Below are positions 1 to 8,477 of a stretch of DNA of 35,953 nucleotides, piece after piece (the stretch's first letter is position 1; each line of letters begins with the position of its first letter). Below the pieces are notes generated by a model. The model saw only the letters and a list, made by a program, of their open reading frames with translations, searched no databases and was not told the DNA's origin. The translations under genes and the position numbers were made by a program. The DNA is from Nitrospirales bacterium. GTDB lineage: Bacteria > Nitrospirota > Nitrospiria > Nitrospirales > UBA2166. Location: the NCBI GenBank assembly GCA_012965905.1, contig DTRN01000069.1, positions 1 to 35,953 of the forward strand, read 5' to 3'.

Positions 1-10
1 TCGCCGTGTG

Positions 11-934
11 TTATTTCAGCTTGCCAGCGTAGATTTTCATGATGGTGTCGAGGAACTTGAGGGCGGTGCGTTTTGGTCGTTGAAATGCGTTTCGGCCGAT
101 GATTGAGCCGTAACCTCCGCCGGCTCTTATGGCTCTGACTTCGTCGTAGATCTTTTTGTCTTCGCCTTTCGCTCCCCCGGAGAAGATGACGATCCTTCGG
201 CCGTCGAACGTACTCTGGACCACGTGTAGAACTCGTTGAGCTGCCGTTGCGATCGGCACCTTTTTGGACGTGTATACTTTCTTCGCCTCTGACTGCTCTA
301 TATGTGATGACGGCATTTTCACTTTGACAATGTGTGCTCCGAGTTGGGCGGCAATCTGTGCGGCATAGGCAACGACATCAATTGCCGTTTCGCCTTCCTT
401 GCTGATCCCTGCCCCGCGTGGATAAGACCAGACCACCACAGCGAGGCCGTAAGATTTCGCTTCCTCGGCTATTTCGCGCAGGTCTTCATACATGTCCTTG
501 GAATGCGCTGATCCTGGATAAATGGTATACCCGACGGCTGCGCATCCAAGACGTAACGCATCGTCGACACTGGCTGTGACGGAGGAACAGGGGTCTTTGG
601 TTGAATAGAGGCTTTCACTATTGTTCAGTTTCAGAATGAGAGGGATCTCACCCGCAAAGTCCGCAGCTCCGGCTTCCAGAAATCCCAACGGCGCGGCATA
701 GGCGTTGCAGCCTGCCGCAATTCCAAATTCAAAGTGGTAGTGCGGGTTGTATCCGGGAGGGTTGGGCGCAAAGGATCGTGCCGGGCCATGTTCGAAGCCT
801 TGGTCAACCGGAAGGATGACCAGCTTTCCAGTCCCGCCGAGGGTCCCATGGTTGAGCAAACGTGCCAGGTTGGTCAGGACCCCTGGGCTGGCACCTTGAT
901 AATAGCCGAGAATTTCACGAATACGAGCGTTCAC
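11..934 (-). CDS. fba: Class I fructose-bisphosphate aldolase (DhnA/FbaB type)
   Basis: Cleaves or forms fructose 1,6-bisphosphate through a Schiff-base lysine, in the cytoplasm. The 307-residue protein belongs to the archaeal/DhnA-type class I family rather than the zinc class II family. Visible features are PVDQGFEHG (about residues 42-50), the lysine-bearing strand HIVKVKMP (201-208, with K204 or K206 as the likely Schiff-base residue), and C-terminal phosphate-binding glycines FSGGAKG (251-257) and GGGYGSIIGRNAF (272-284). Its ATG overlaps the fbp stop by 4 bp, so the two are probably translationally coupled. Together they would catalyse triose-phosphate to fructose 6-phosphate, the gluconeogenic direction expected of an autotroph. 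The direction of flux is inference. Confidence 0.9.
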   Translation of the reverse strand: MNARIREILGYYQGASPGVLTNLARLLNHGTLGGTGKLVILPVDQGFEHGPARSFAPNPPGYNPHYHFEFGIAAGCNAYAAPLGFLEAGAADFAGEIPLILKLNNSESLYSTKDPCSSVTASVDDALRLGCAAVGYTIYPGSAHSKDMYEDLREIAEEAKSYGLAVVVWSYPRGAGISKEGETAIDVVAYAAQIAAQLGAHIVKVKMPSSHIEQSEAKKVYTSKKVPIATAAQRVLHVVQSTFDGRRIVIFSGGAKGEDKKIYDEVRAIRAGGGYGSIIGRNAFQRPKRTALKFLDTIMKIYAGKLK

Positions 935-1947
935 TGCCTGTCCTCCTTTCCGTCCCGCATGAATGTCTCTGCCAACGATACGTCATCGTGACTTCCGATA
1001 AAGATGGGCGTACGTTGGTGTATCGCGGTGGGTTGGATATTGAGAATACGTTCCGTACCGGTACTGGCGCTTCCTCCCGCTTGCTCCACGACATACCCCA
1101 TGGGCGCTGATTCGTAGAGGAGCCTGATTTTCCCTTCGGGTTTTTCTGCTTCGCCGGGATAGAGGTAGATGCCCCCGGTCAATAGCGTTCGATGCACGTC
1201 GGCGACGAGCGCCCCGATATAGCGACTTGAATAGGGTCTGCCGTCATCAGGGGCATGTTCACGAAGGTGATCGATAAATCGTTGTGTCGGGGATATCCAC
1301 TTCTGATAATGTCCTTCGTTGACGCTATACACGTTTCCGCGAGTAGGAATCTTCATGTTCTCGTGTGACAACAGAAATTCCCCAATATCGGGATCGAGGG
1401 TGAATCCATGAACGCCTTTTCCACAGGAATAGACCAACATGGTACTTGAACCATACAGGATGTATCCTGCAGCGGCTTGATCGAGTCCTTTTCTCAAAAG
1501 ATCGGTGTTTGTTGGTCGGGAAGCTCCGTCATTGATACGATGGATTGAAAAAATTGATCCGACGGGGCCGTTCACGTCGATATTCGACGATCCATCTAAG
1601 GGATCAAGATAAACGATATATCTTCCCGACGGCTGATTTTCCGGGAATGCAACGGGATCTTCATCTTCCTCAGTGACCATGGCGATAACCTGGGCGCCGT
1701 GTTGAAATGCTTGCTTAAACGCATCGTTGGCGTAGATGTCCATCTTTTTGACGACTTCGCCCTGGACATTGACGTCGCCTGTCACCCCAAGGACATTTGC
1801 CAGGCCCGCTCGACTCATTTTCCGAGAAATCATTTTCCCTGCACGGCTGATCTGTGAGAGAAGCGTGGTGAATTCATCTGTGGCTTCAGGATGGTCTTGC
1901 TGTTCTTCTAGAAGAAAGCGGATAAGCGGTGTGCCGATGTTTCCCAT
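931..1947 (-). CDS. fbp: Fructose-1,6-bisphosphatase class I
   Basis: Hydrolyses fructose 1,6-bisphosphate to fructose 6-phosphate, the committed step of gluconeogenesis and of any Calvin-type cycle. The 338-residue length is normal for class I FBPase. Metal and substrate motifs are present in order: the acidic EEDEDP loop, the signature VYLDPLDGSSNIDVN near residue 155, and a C-terminal GGIYLYPGEAEKPEGKIRLLYE block followed by ESAPMGYVVEQAGG. It sits 15 bp downstream of glk and overlaps the aldolase by 4 bp. A weak AAAGG ribosome-binding site precedes the ATG. No domain is missing. Confidence 0.95.
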   Translation of the reverse strand: MGNIGTPLIRFLLEEQQDHPEATDEFTTLLSQISRAGKMISRKMSRAGLANVLGVTGDVNVQGEVVKKMDIYANDAFKQAFQHGAQVIAMVTEEDEDPVAFPENQPSGRYIVYLDPLDGSSNIDVNGPVGSIFSIHRINDGASRPTNTDLLRKGLDQAAAGYILYGSSTMLVYSCGKGVHGFTLDPDIGEFLLSHENMKIPTRGNVYSVNEGHYQKWISPTQRFIDHLREHAPDDGRPYSSRYIGALVADVHRTLLTGGIYLYPGEAEKPEGKIRLLYESAPMGYVVEQAGGSASTGTERILNIQPTAIHQRTPIFIGSHDDVSLAETFMRDGKEDRQ

Positions 1948-1962
1948 ATGTGAATGCCTTTC

Positions 1963-2940
1963 CTACACCAACTGGCTGGCGTGGTGCGCTGCTCCGAGCA
2001 AGGCGGACTTGGGATTGAGTATGAGCTTGACTGGAATATTGGCGAGGATGCTTTGGTAGCGTCCTTTTGCGATAAACCTATCCATAAACCCGCCATCTTG
2101 AAGATAGGGGAGAATCTTTGGTCCGATACCTCCGCCGATGTACACCCCGCCGGTTGCCATCACTTTGAGTGCGAGATTTCCCGCTTCCGCTCCATAGAGA
2201 TGGACGAACAAGCGCATCGCTGCAACGCAGGGTTCAAAGGTGTGGTCGAGCGCGCTTCGCGTAATCACCACCCCGGCATTTTCAGATTTCAGTTGTGTGG
2301 TCAACCAGTCTGGTTCGGTAGCTTTCTGGTCTGCAAGCACGAACCGGTAGAGATTGGCGAGCCCCATGCCGGATACAACGCGCTCCCAACTCACGTGGCC
2401 GAGTTCGTTTCGAAGAAACTGCAGCAGTCGAATTTCTTCATCTGTATCGGGTGCAAAGTCACAATGTCCCCCTTCTGAGGCGGAAGGATGAAAACGGGTC
2501 CCATCATAGAAAATAAGCGCTTGGCCAAGACCGGTTCCTGCGGCGATGAGTGCGCGATTCCCCGTAGGGTCAGCGTTGCCTTCATTGAGAGTGTGGAGTT
2601 CGTCTTGGGGTAGCCGTTCAATGCTATTGGCCATCGCTTCCAAGTCATTGAGGAGCGCGACTGATTGTATCCCAAGCACGCGTGCGAGTTTCTGCGAATC
2701 AATAATCCAGGGAAGGTTGGTTGCTTCGCAACGGCCGTTGACTACCGGGCCGGCCACACCGAAACAGACTCCGGAAAGGTCGAGTGCTCGCGATCCAACC
2801 GCGGTATGGACGACGGCTTCGAGGCCATCGTAGTCACGACTGGGGAATGACCACTCTTCGACCGTGGTCAGACGGTCTCCATCTGGATTCATCAGGGCTA
2901 GGAGGGTCTTGGTGCCCCCGACGTCGCCAGCCAGAATCAT
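1963..2940 (-). CDS. glk: Glucokinase
   Basis: Phosphorylates glucose with ATP to glucose 6-phosphate, feeding the zwf/pgl pair encoded just upstream. The 325-residue protein has the Glk-family N-terminal phosphate loop ILAGDVGGTKT (2-12), a second glycine-rich nucleotide segment NRALIAAGTGLGQA near residue 130, and the ASEGGHCDFAP sugar-site block near 155. The C-terminal half carries MATGGVYIGGGIGPKI, typical of the adenosine-binding region. Its ATG overlaps the pgl stop by 4 bp. In an autotroph a glucokinase points to turnover of stored glycogen or trehalose, or to mixotrophy. That last point is inference. Confidence 0.9.
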   Translation of the reverse strand: MILAGDVGGTKTLLALMNPDGDRLTTVEEWSFPSRDYDGLEAVVHTAVGSRALDLSGVCFGVAGPVVNGRCEATNLPWIIDSQKLARVLGIQSVALLNDLEAMANSIERLPQDELHTLNEGNADPTGNRALIAAGTGLGQALIFYDGTRFHPSASEGGHCDFAPDTDEEIRLLQFLRNELGHVSWERVVSGMGLANLYRFVLADQKATEPDWLTTQLKSENAGVVITRSALDHTFEPCVAAMRLFVHLYGAEAGNLALKVMATGGVYIGGGIGPKILPYLQDGGFMDRFIAKGRYQSILANIPVKLILNPKSALLGAAHHASQLV

Positions 2941-3677
2941 TTTGTAAGCGACGCTGCAGCTGATTTCTCAATCAGCCAGAGCTGAAATCCTCGTTTTTGG
3001 CGCACGAGTTGGGCAGGAAACTCTTCGGGGTTACTCTGTCCTTCGAGAACTTGGCGTAAGGCCTCTGCCTTATCTTCACCGGCAACAAGGAAGAGAATAT
3101 TTTTGGATTCATTGATAACGGGAAAGGTCATGGTAATGCGCCAGTCTTCTGTTTCGGGAATGTTGTTGGCTGTCGCCATCCGCTTGGTAACCTGAAGGGC
3201 CTCGCTATGAGGAAACAGTGAGGCAGTATGGCCATCCGCTCCTATGCCTAGAAACATGAGGTCAAACACGGGGAGCTCGCCTGGAGCCAAATTGAACACC
3301 TTCATGATGGTCAATTCATACTGTGCGGCGATGGACGGAGGATCTGGTTTTTCCGTCATGATCCTGTGGATGTTGCCGGGTGGAATGGGAACATTGGAAA
3401 GGAGACTATCCGAGGCCATTTTATAATTGCTGCCGTCGTGGTCCGGCGGAATATGGCGCTCATCTCCAAAAAACCAATAGGTGGATTCCCAGGGAATACG
3501 AGACGCGAACTCTTCCGTGGCCAGGCGCTCGTACAGTTTCCGCGGTGTATTTCCTCCTGAGAGCGTGATCATGCATTTGTTTCGCTCTTTGACCGCGCGT
3601 TTGATGATTTCGGCGACGTGGCATGCTCCTCGCACACTCATTTCGTCGAGGTCTGCAACGATAATGCGTTCACTCAT
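2937..3677 (-). CDS. pgl: 6-phosphogluconolactonase (DevB type)
   Basis: Hydrolyses 6-phosphoglucono-lactone to 6-phosphogluconate, the second step of the oxidative pentose-phosphate pathway. The 246-residue protein has the NagB/Pgl fold signatures TLSGGNTPRKLYERLA (about 38-53), WFFGDERHIPPDHDGSNY (68-86) and FLGIGADGHTASLFP (about 142-156, containing the catalytic histidine region). It lies 10 bp downstream of zwf and overlaps glk by 4 bp, a compact arrangement that fits one polycistronic message. The length is typical. No 6-phosphogluconate dehydrogenase gene is present in the window. Confidence 0.93.
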   Translation of the reverse strand: MSERIIVADLDEMSVRGACHVAEIIKRAVKERNKCMITLSGGNTPRKLYERLATEEFASRIPWESTYWFFGDERHIPPDHDGSNYKMASDSLLSNVPIPPGNIHRIMTEKPDPPSIAAQYELTIMKVFNLAPGELPVFDLMFLGIGADGHTASLFPHSEALQVTKRMATANNIPETEDWRITMTFPVINESKNILFLVAGEDKAEALRQVLEGQSNPEEFPAQLVRQKRGFQLWLIEKSAAASLTK

Positions 3678-3687
3678 GCTTGAATTC

Positions 3688-5193
3688 TCACAATTTCCGC
3701 CACTTGCGTAAGTCTTTTCTGATCAGATCGTCGGACTCATCCGGCCCCCAGCTCCCCGATTGATATTGCGGGATTTGCGGGCGTGGAATGGCGTTCCATG
3801 CATTCAGAATGCGAGTCACCAGGTCCCACGCGTGTTCGATTTCGTCGCGTCGTGCAAACAGGGTTGAATCACCGATCAGGCAATCGAATAACAATCGCTC
3901 GTACGCTTCAGGCTGCGCATCTTGGAATGACGTCTCGTACAGAAAATCCATTTGGACCGGATCGATCTGAATGGCCGTGCCGGGGGCTTTACTTCCGAAC
4001 CCGAGAGAAATGCCCTCGTTGGGCTGAATGCGTAACGCCAACACGTTGGGTTCAAGCGTGTGACATCCAGCAGATCGGAATAGGGCATAGGGGGCTTGCT
4101 TAAAGTAAATGGCAACCTCGGTCACGCGTTTCGCAAGCCGTTTGCCCACGCGCAAGTAGAACGGGACTCCTGCCCATCGCCAGTTGTCGATATCCAGACG
4201 CATGGCCACGAAACTATCGGTCGTTGACTTGGCATTCACGCCTGGTTCTTTGCGATATCCAACCACGTCGTCGCCGTTGATGTGTCCGGTCCCGTACTGC
4301 GCTCGAACGACATGTTCGTTTACATCGGATTGCGAATAGGGACGGATCGCGTGGAGGACTTTGACCTTTTCGTCGCGGATGGCATTGGCTTCGAACGCTG
4401 CAGGTGGCTCCATGGCAATGAGTGTGAGGAGCTGCAAGACGTGGCTTTGGATCATGTCTCGAAGGATGCCGGCTTCTTCGAAGTAGCCTCCGCGCCCTTC
4501 GACGCCGAGCTGTTCCGCAACCGTGATCTGAACGTGGTCGATATAGTGATTGTTCCAAAGCGGTTCGAAAATTCCGTTGCTCATCCGGAAGACCAGAATA
4601 TTCTGAACCGTTTCTTTCCCAAGATAGTGATCGATTCGGTAGATCTGATCTTCGTTGAAGACGGCGCCAATGGAATTATTCAGCGTCCCCGCCGTTTCGA
4701 AGTCTTGACCGAACGGTTTCTCAACAATGATTCTGGTCCATCCATCTCCAGTGGCGTTCTTGGTGACGAGGGCGGCTTCCCCAAGGCGTCGAATAATGAC
4801 CTGGAAGACGCTCGGAGGTGTGGCGAGGTAAAAAAGACGGTTGCTCGGACCCGTGTTTTCCGAGGTAAGCGAGTCTAAGAATTTCAGAAGGGCAGTATAA
4901 TCGTCAGCATTCACGAAATTGCCTTTGTGATAGTAGACACGACCGGCGAATGTTTCCCAAGGGTACTTTCCGCTTTCTCCTGCCTCAGCCTTGAATCGCG
5001 AATGTTGCCCGATCGCCTCACCCAGTTCTGTCCTGAACTGCTCATGGCCTTTCTCTTTTCGCGCGAAGCCGACAATCGTCACATCATCAGTCAGGAGGTT
5101 TTCGCAGCTCAACGCATAGAGTGCTGGAAGCAGCTTGCGTTGGGTGAGGTCGCCGGAGGCGCCGAAAATCACGATCTGGGTATGAGATGGCAT
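3688..5193 (-). CDS. zwf: Glucose-6-phosphate 1-dehydrogenase
   Basis: Oxidises glucose 6-phosphate to the lactone with NADP+ (or NAD+), generating reducing power for biosynthesis. The 501-residue protein has the N-terminal dinucleotide loop IFGASGDLTQRKLLPALY (9-26) and the active-site signature RIDHYLGKE near residue 187, which contains the conserved histidine and lysine that contact substrate. An NGIFEPLWN block follows. The gene lies 10 bp downstream of the glycosyltransferase stop and 10 bp upstream of pgl. It is the first of the five sugar-phosphate genes in the transcription direction. Confidence 0.96.
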   Translation of the reverse strand: MPSHTQIVIFGASGDLTQRKLLPALYALSCENLLTDDVTIVGFARKEKGHEQFRTELGEAIGQHSRFKAEAGESGKYPWETFAGRVYYHKGNFVNADDYTALLKFLDSLTSENTGPSNRLFYLATPPSVFQVIIRRLGEAALVTKNATGDGWTRIIVEKPFGQDFETAGTLNNSIGAVFNEDQIYRIDHYLGKETVQNILVFRMSNGIFEPLWNNHYIDHVQITVAEQLGVEGRGGYFEEAGILRDMIQSHVLQLLTLIAMEPPAAFEANAIRDEKVKVLHAIRPYSQSDVNEHVVRAQYGTGHINGDDVVGYRKEPGVNAKSTTDSFVAMRLDIDNWRWAGVPFYLRVGKRLAKRVTEVAIYFKQAPYALFRSAGCHTLEPNVLALRIQPNEGISLGFGSKAPGTAIQIDPVQMDFLYETSFQDAQPEAYERLLFDCLIGDSTLFARRDEIEHAWDLVTRILNAWNAIPRPQIPQYQSGSWGPDESDDLIRKDLRKWRKL

Positions 5194-5203
5194 GGTGAGA
5201 CCA

Positions 5204-6340
5204 TTATGAGCCTGAGGCGGTCATGAGCGGAGAAGGCCGCAGCTCAGAACATGCAGTAAGATACAACCGTTCTGTTGCCTCGATCATATGATCAAGACTG
5301 TAGCTTTTCTCGACCAGGCGCCTGCCGTTGATTCCCATTTGCTTGCTCGTGTCTGCGTTCTTGATGACGCGTTCAACACTGTGTGCTAAGGCGAGTGCAT
5401 CTGCCGGAGGGACTAGTAGCCCGGTATGTCCATGGACTACTACTTCTTTGGTTCCTCCTGTATCGGTTGCCACTACCGGTTTCTCCAGTCCTAACGCTTG
5501 GAGGATGACCTGTGAAATGCCTTCACCTCCGGTGGTGGGGAGAACCAGAACATCGAGGGCGGAAAGGATTTGAGGGACATCTTTACGATATCCGAGCAAG
5601 TGCACGCGATTTTCTAATCCCAGCTCACAAATACGTGCGCGAAGCTTTTCCTCAATCGGCCCGTCTCCAGCAATACAAAACCAGCAATTTTTGACTGACT
5701 GAAGGAGGTGTTTGGCGGCTTCGACAAAGTAGAATGCGCCTTTCTCGAAGCGAAGAAAGCCGACCATGCCCACCAGCACCGCGTCTGGAGGGAGGGAGAG
5801 TTCTTCGCGAAGGTGGGAATTCTGGCTACCACTTTGCAGCTTATGAAGATCGACGCCGGTGGGAATGGAACACATGCGTGTTTGGTCAAAGCCGTTTCGA
5901 ACATGCATCGCGTGTCGAATAGTCTCGCCTGTCGTAATGATGCGATCCGTCAGCTTCTCGTAGAGCAACTGACTCAGCCAACCGGTCGAGATTGGTGTGG
6001 CTTTGTGTCTGGTCCGAATTAGGATGGGGCGTCGTGGTGACAAGCGGGCTGCAATGCCAGCGATCCATGTATCGGTTGATCCATGGGTGTGAACGATATC
6101 AGGAGAAAATTGCCCTATCAGGGTGTACAGTTTTCGAATGCCGCTAGGCAGTGTCCAGCGATTCATATGAACGGGTTCCACCGCAAGTCCGGCGTTTCGC
6201 GCCAGGCATTCCATCCGACTACCTACCTGAGTCACAAGCAGAACGTCATGCCCTCTTCGAGCCATGCTCTCAGACTCTGCAATGGTTCTGAACTCTTGTC
6301 CCCCTAACCCTCCAGAGCTCTCGGTATGCATAATTCTCAT
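5204..6340 (-). CDS. Glycosyltransferase family 4, GT-B fold
   Basis: Probably transfers a sugar from an activated nucleotide donor to an envelope or exopolysaccharide acceptor; donor and acceptor cannot be told. I chose the ATG at 6340 (MRIMHTESSGG, 378 residues), because a longer reading from the TTG at 6388 adds 16 residues before the expected first beta strand. The N-terminal glycine loop SSGGLGGQE (8-16) and donor-domain GFLRFEKG and GDGP segments are present. The usual EX7E catalytic pair reads E273 ... Q281, so the second glutamate is a glutamine. The gene ends 10 bp before zwf. Co-transcription with sugar-phosphate genes hints at a shared sugar-supply theme. Confidence 0.85.
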   Translation of the reverse strand: MRIMHTESSGGLGGQEFRTIAESESMARRGHDVLLVTQVGSRMECLARNAGLAVEPVHMNRWTLPSGIRKLYTLIGQFSPDIVHTHGSTDTWIAGIAARLSPRRPILIRTRHKATPISTGWLSQLLYEKLTDRIITTGETIRHAMHVRNGFDQTRMCSIPTGVDLHKLQSGSQNSHLREELSLPPDAVLVGMVGFLRFEKGAFYFVEAAKHLLQSVKNCWFCIAGDGPIEEKLRARICELGLENRVHLLGYRKDVPQILSALDVLVLPTTGGEGISQVILQALGLEKPVVATDTGGTKEVVVHGHTGLLVPPADALALAHSVERVIKNADTSKQMGINGRRLVEKSYSLDHMIEATERLYLTACSELRPSPLMTASGS

Positions 6341-6462
6341 GGCATGGCGTGCGATTGGGCTGCGTATCAAACCATCGAATCTTACCAAATCTTGATCAAT
6401 ACCGTAACCAATATTATGGTGTGGAGGCAGGGGGCAGCAACAAATCCAAGAATGTGGTGGGT

Positions 6463-7554
6463 CTATCTGAGTGCGTTGATGATGTCGTGACCTACCTTAC
6501 CGTCAACTGGCATTCCATGTTGCTTTTGGAAGGCTCTGACAGCACGGTCGGTTTGCTTGCCGAAGATACCGTCAATGCGATTCGACGGAAAACTGAGGGC
6601 GCGTTGCAGAGCGGTGGCATCGTCTCCGCGCATGAGCGGCGTCGTCAGAAATAAGATGCGCGGAGGACGGCTTTGCTGTCGTACGGGCTGCTGTTCGAGC
6701 GCGTCACGCTGCTGGTCAATGACCTGTGTTAGTGCATCTATTTTTCGCTCCAACATCTGTATGCGGTCGGGTTCAATGTTGGTGACGTGATCCGCGACAG
6801 CGCCAGACGTATCCTCTCGTTCCACGATCTGTGTCTGCACGACGGGTAGAGTCATTGGCTCTATCGGTTCTGGAGAGGAGGCTTGCGTATGCATTGTCAT
6901 TCTCGCTGTGAGCGGAGTTACCGAGGACGGGATAGAGGCGTAATCGATAATAATCTCTTTCTTCCCGTTTCCGAAGAATTCATTCCCGAAGCCAATGAAA
7001 TAGTCCTTCTCTGTAAAACTCAGATCATACTCCTGTTGGCGTATCGGTCCGCAGAGCGAACTCAGACTATTATCAGTGGCAATGAGTTGAAAGCAGTTGA
7101 GGATGAGATGGAGCGTGTTTGCCTTGACGAACATCTCTCCCGACGTGATCTCTTGCCGGCTGCCGACTGGGTTGATTAATGCAAAGATGACATGCTCCTC
7201 AGGCGTGGCTTGCAGAAAAGCCTCTCGGATTTGGGGTGCGAATACCGTAATGTCGTGTTCGGAAAAAACCTCTATCTGTTTGGCAGACCCAGAAATCGCG
7301 CGCTGCAACATTGCACGATATTCTTGAGTACGTGTTGAGTCGAGGATTGTGTGGAGCCGGTCTGTCCTGATATCGATCGGGTGTGTATGGCGGTCAGGGT
7401 CATCCGGCCCCCCAATGTCCCGATCGAGATCTATGCGTACGAGGTGCGTGCTGTTCTGAAAGATAATTTGAGGGGGTGTCTTGACCCCGGCGCATCCGCT
7501 GACGAGAAGAATGGTGGGGATGGCAACGAATGTTCCTAAACGAGATAGCTTCAC
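6463..7554 (-). CDS. Lipoprotein with C-terminal peptidoglycan-binding domain
   Basis: The 363-residue protein starts with a lipoprotein signal whose lipobox LVSGC puts the lipidated cysteine at residue 21. The middle of the protein (30-230) is not one I recognise. A short coiled coil (MLERKIDALTQVIDQQRDALEQQ region, about 255-280) precedes a PG_binding_1 domain at about 300-363, recognisable by LQRALSFPSNRIDGIFGKQT and VRAFQKQHGMPVDG. It probably tethers the outer or inner membrane to the cell wall, or senses it. Its ATG overlaps the pyrD stop by 4 bp. No enzymatic motif is visible. Confidence 0.8.
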   Translation of the reverse strand: MKLSRLGTFVAIPTILLVSGCAGVKTPPQIIFQNSTHLVRIDLDRDIGGPDDPDRHTHPIDIRTDRLHTILDSTRTQEYRAMLQRAISGSAKQIEVFSEHDITVFAPQIREAFLQATPEEHVIFALINPVGSRQEITSGEMFVKANTLHLILNCFQLIATDNSLSSLCGPIRQQEYDLSFTEKDYFIGFGNEFFGNGKKEIIIDYASIPSSVTPLTARMTMHTQASSPEPIEPMTLPVVQTQIVEREDTSGAVADHVTNIEPDRIQMLERKIDALTQVIDQQRDALEQQPVRQQSRPPRILFLTTPLMRGDDATALQRALSFPSNRIDGIFGKQTDRAVRAFQKQHGMPVDGKVGHDIINALR

Positions 7555-8477
7555 AGCTCCTTGAGCCTTCCCACCGCCTCCGTGGATGATTGAAGACCTT
7601 TGCTCTCTAAAACCGTAGTGAGTTCCTGTTCAAGTCGGGCGAACATTTGCGTACCTTCTTCGACGAATGCGGTACCAATCTGCACTGCTGATGCGCCTGC
7701 CAGTAGGTGTTCATAGATATCCTGTCCGGTCTCAATGCCACCCACGCCGATGATCGGAATGCGACCTTGGAATCGCAGGGCAAAAGCTCGAACATTTGCC
7801 AGTGCGACCGGCTTGATGATGGCTCCACCCAATCCTCCAAAGCCCCCTTTTGGCTTGATCACGACGGCGTCTGTTTCAGGATCAATGACCAGGCCGTTGC
7901 CGATTGAGTTGATGACGGATATGAAGTCAACTCGGCATTGCTCAAGGATTGATGCCATGTGGTCGTGGTGAACGGGATCGAAGTACGGAGGAAGTTTCGT
8001 GCCCATCGGACGATTCACCACTTTTCGAATCCTGGTGAGGAGTTGCTCCGCTGCGTCAAAATCGTATGCGATCTGCGGATGTCCCTCAATATTAGGGCAG
8101 GAGAGGTTGATTTCCATCAGATCGGGCTTGACAGCATCAATGGCCGTGGCAATGTCGACGAACTCATCGGGGCTGAATCCCGCGACACTCGCAATCACCG
8201 GTTTGTTGAATTCTTTCAGGCGAGGAATCAGGTCGACATATGCCTGATGTCCAAGATTCGGCAACCCCATCGAATTGATCGAGCCATGTGGAAACGCGAC
8301 ATATCGGGGGCTTGGGTTGCCGTCTCGTGCATCGCGTGTCATCGACTTGGTCACGATGGCTCCGGTGCGGGAGTTCCCAATCGCCTCAAGCTCTTCAGCG
8401 GTCACACAGCGAGCGCCGGCGGCATTCATGATGCAGGTCGGGAAGGTGATGCCGGCAATGCTAGCAGTAAGGTTCAT
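7551..8477 (-). CDS. pyrD: Dihydroorotate dehydrogenase, class 1A-like
   Basis: Oxidises dihydroorotate to orotate in pyrimidine synthesis using FMN. At 308 residues and without an N-terminal membrane segment it is a cytosolic class 1 enzyme. The catalytic cysteine lies in NLSCPN (C127), FMN contacts include the TKSMT loop (43-47), and GGIETGQD and GTAF phosphate-site motifs follow. The run SCPNIEGHPQIAYDF, then NSIGNGLVIDPE and VIKPKGGFGG, is very close to what I recall of the Lactococcus class 1A enzyme, which uses fumarate. No pyrK-like iron-sulfur subunit lies beside it. The 4-bp overlaps on both sides place it in an operon with the lipoprotein and the ABC ATPase. Confidence 0.92.
   Translation of the reverse strand: MNLTASIAGITFPTCIMNAAGARCVTAEELEAIGNSRTGAIVTKSMTRDARDGNPSPRYVAFPHGSINSMGLPNLGHQAYVDLIPRLKEFNKPVIASVAGFSPDEFVDIATAIDAVKPDLMEINLSCPNIEGHPQIAYDFDAAEQLLTRIRKVVNRPMGTKLPPYFDPVHHDHMASILEQCRVDFISVINSIGNGLVIDPETDAVVIKPKGGFGGLGGAIIKPVALANVRAFALRFQGRIPIIGVGGIETGQDIYEHLLAGASAVQIGTAFVEEGTQMFARLEQELTTVLESKGLQSSTEAVGRLKEL

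Noticed and set aside
1954-2478. 174-codon open frame on the plus strand opposite glk
   Set aside because: It lies wholly antisense to a clear glucokinase, has no recognisable motif and looks like a mirror frame of a G+C-rich gene.
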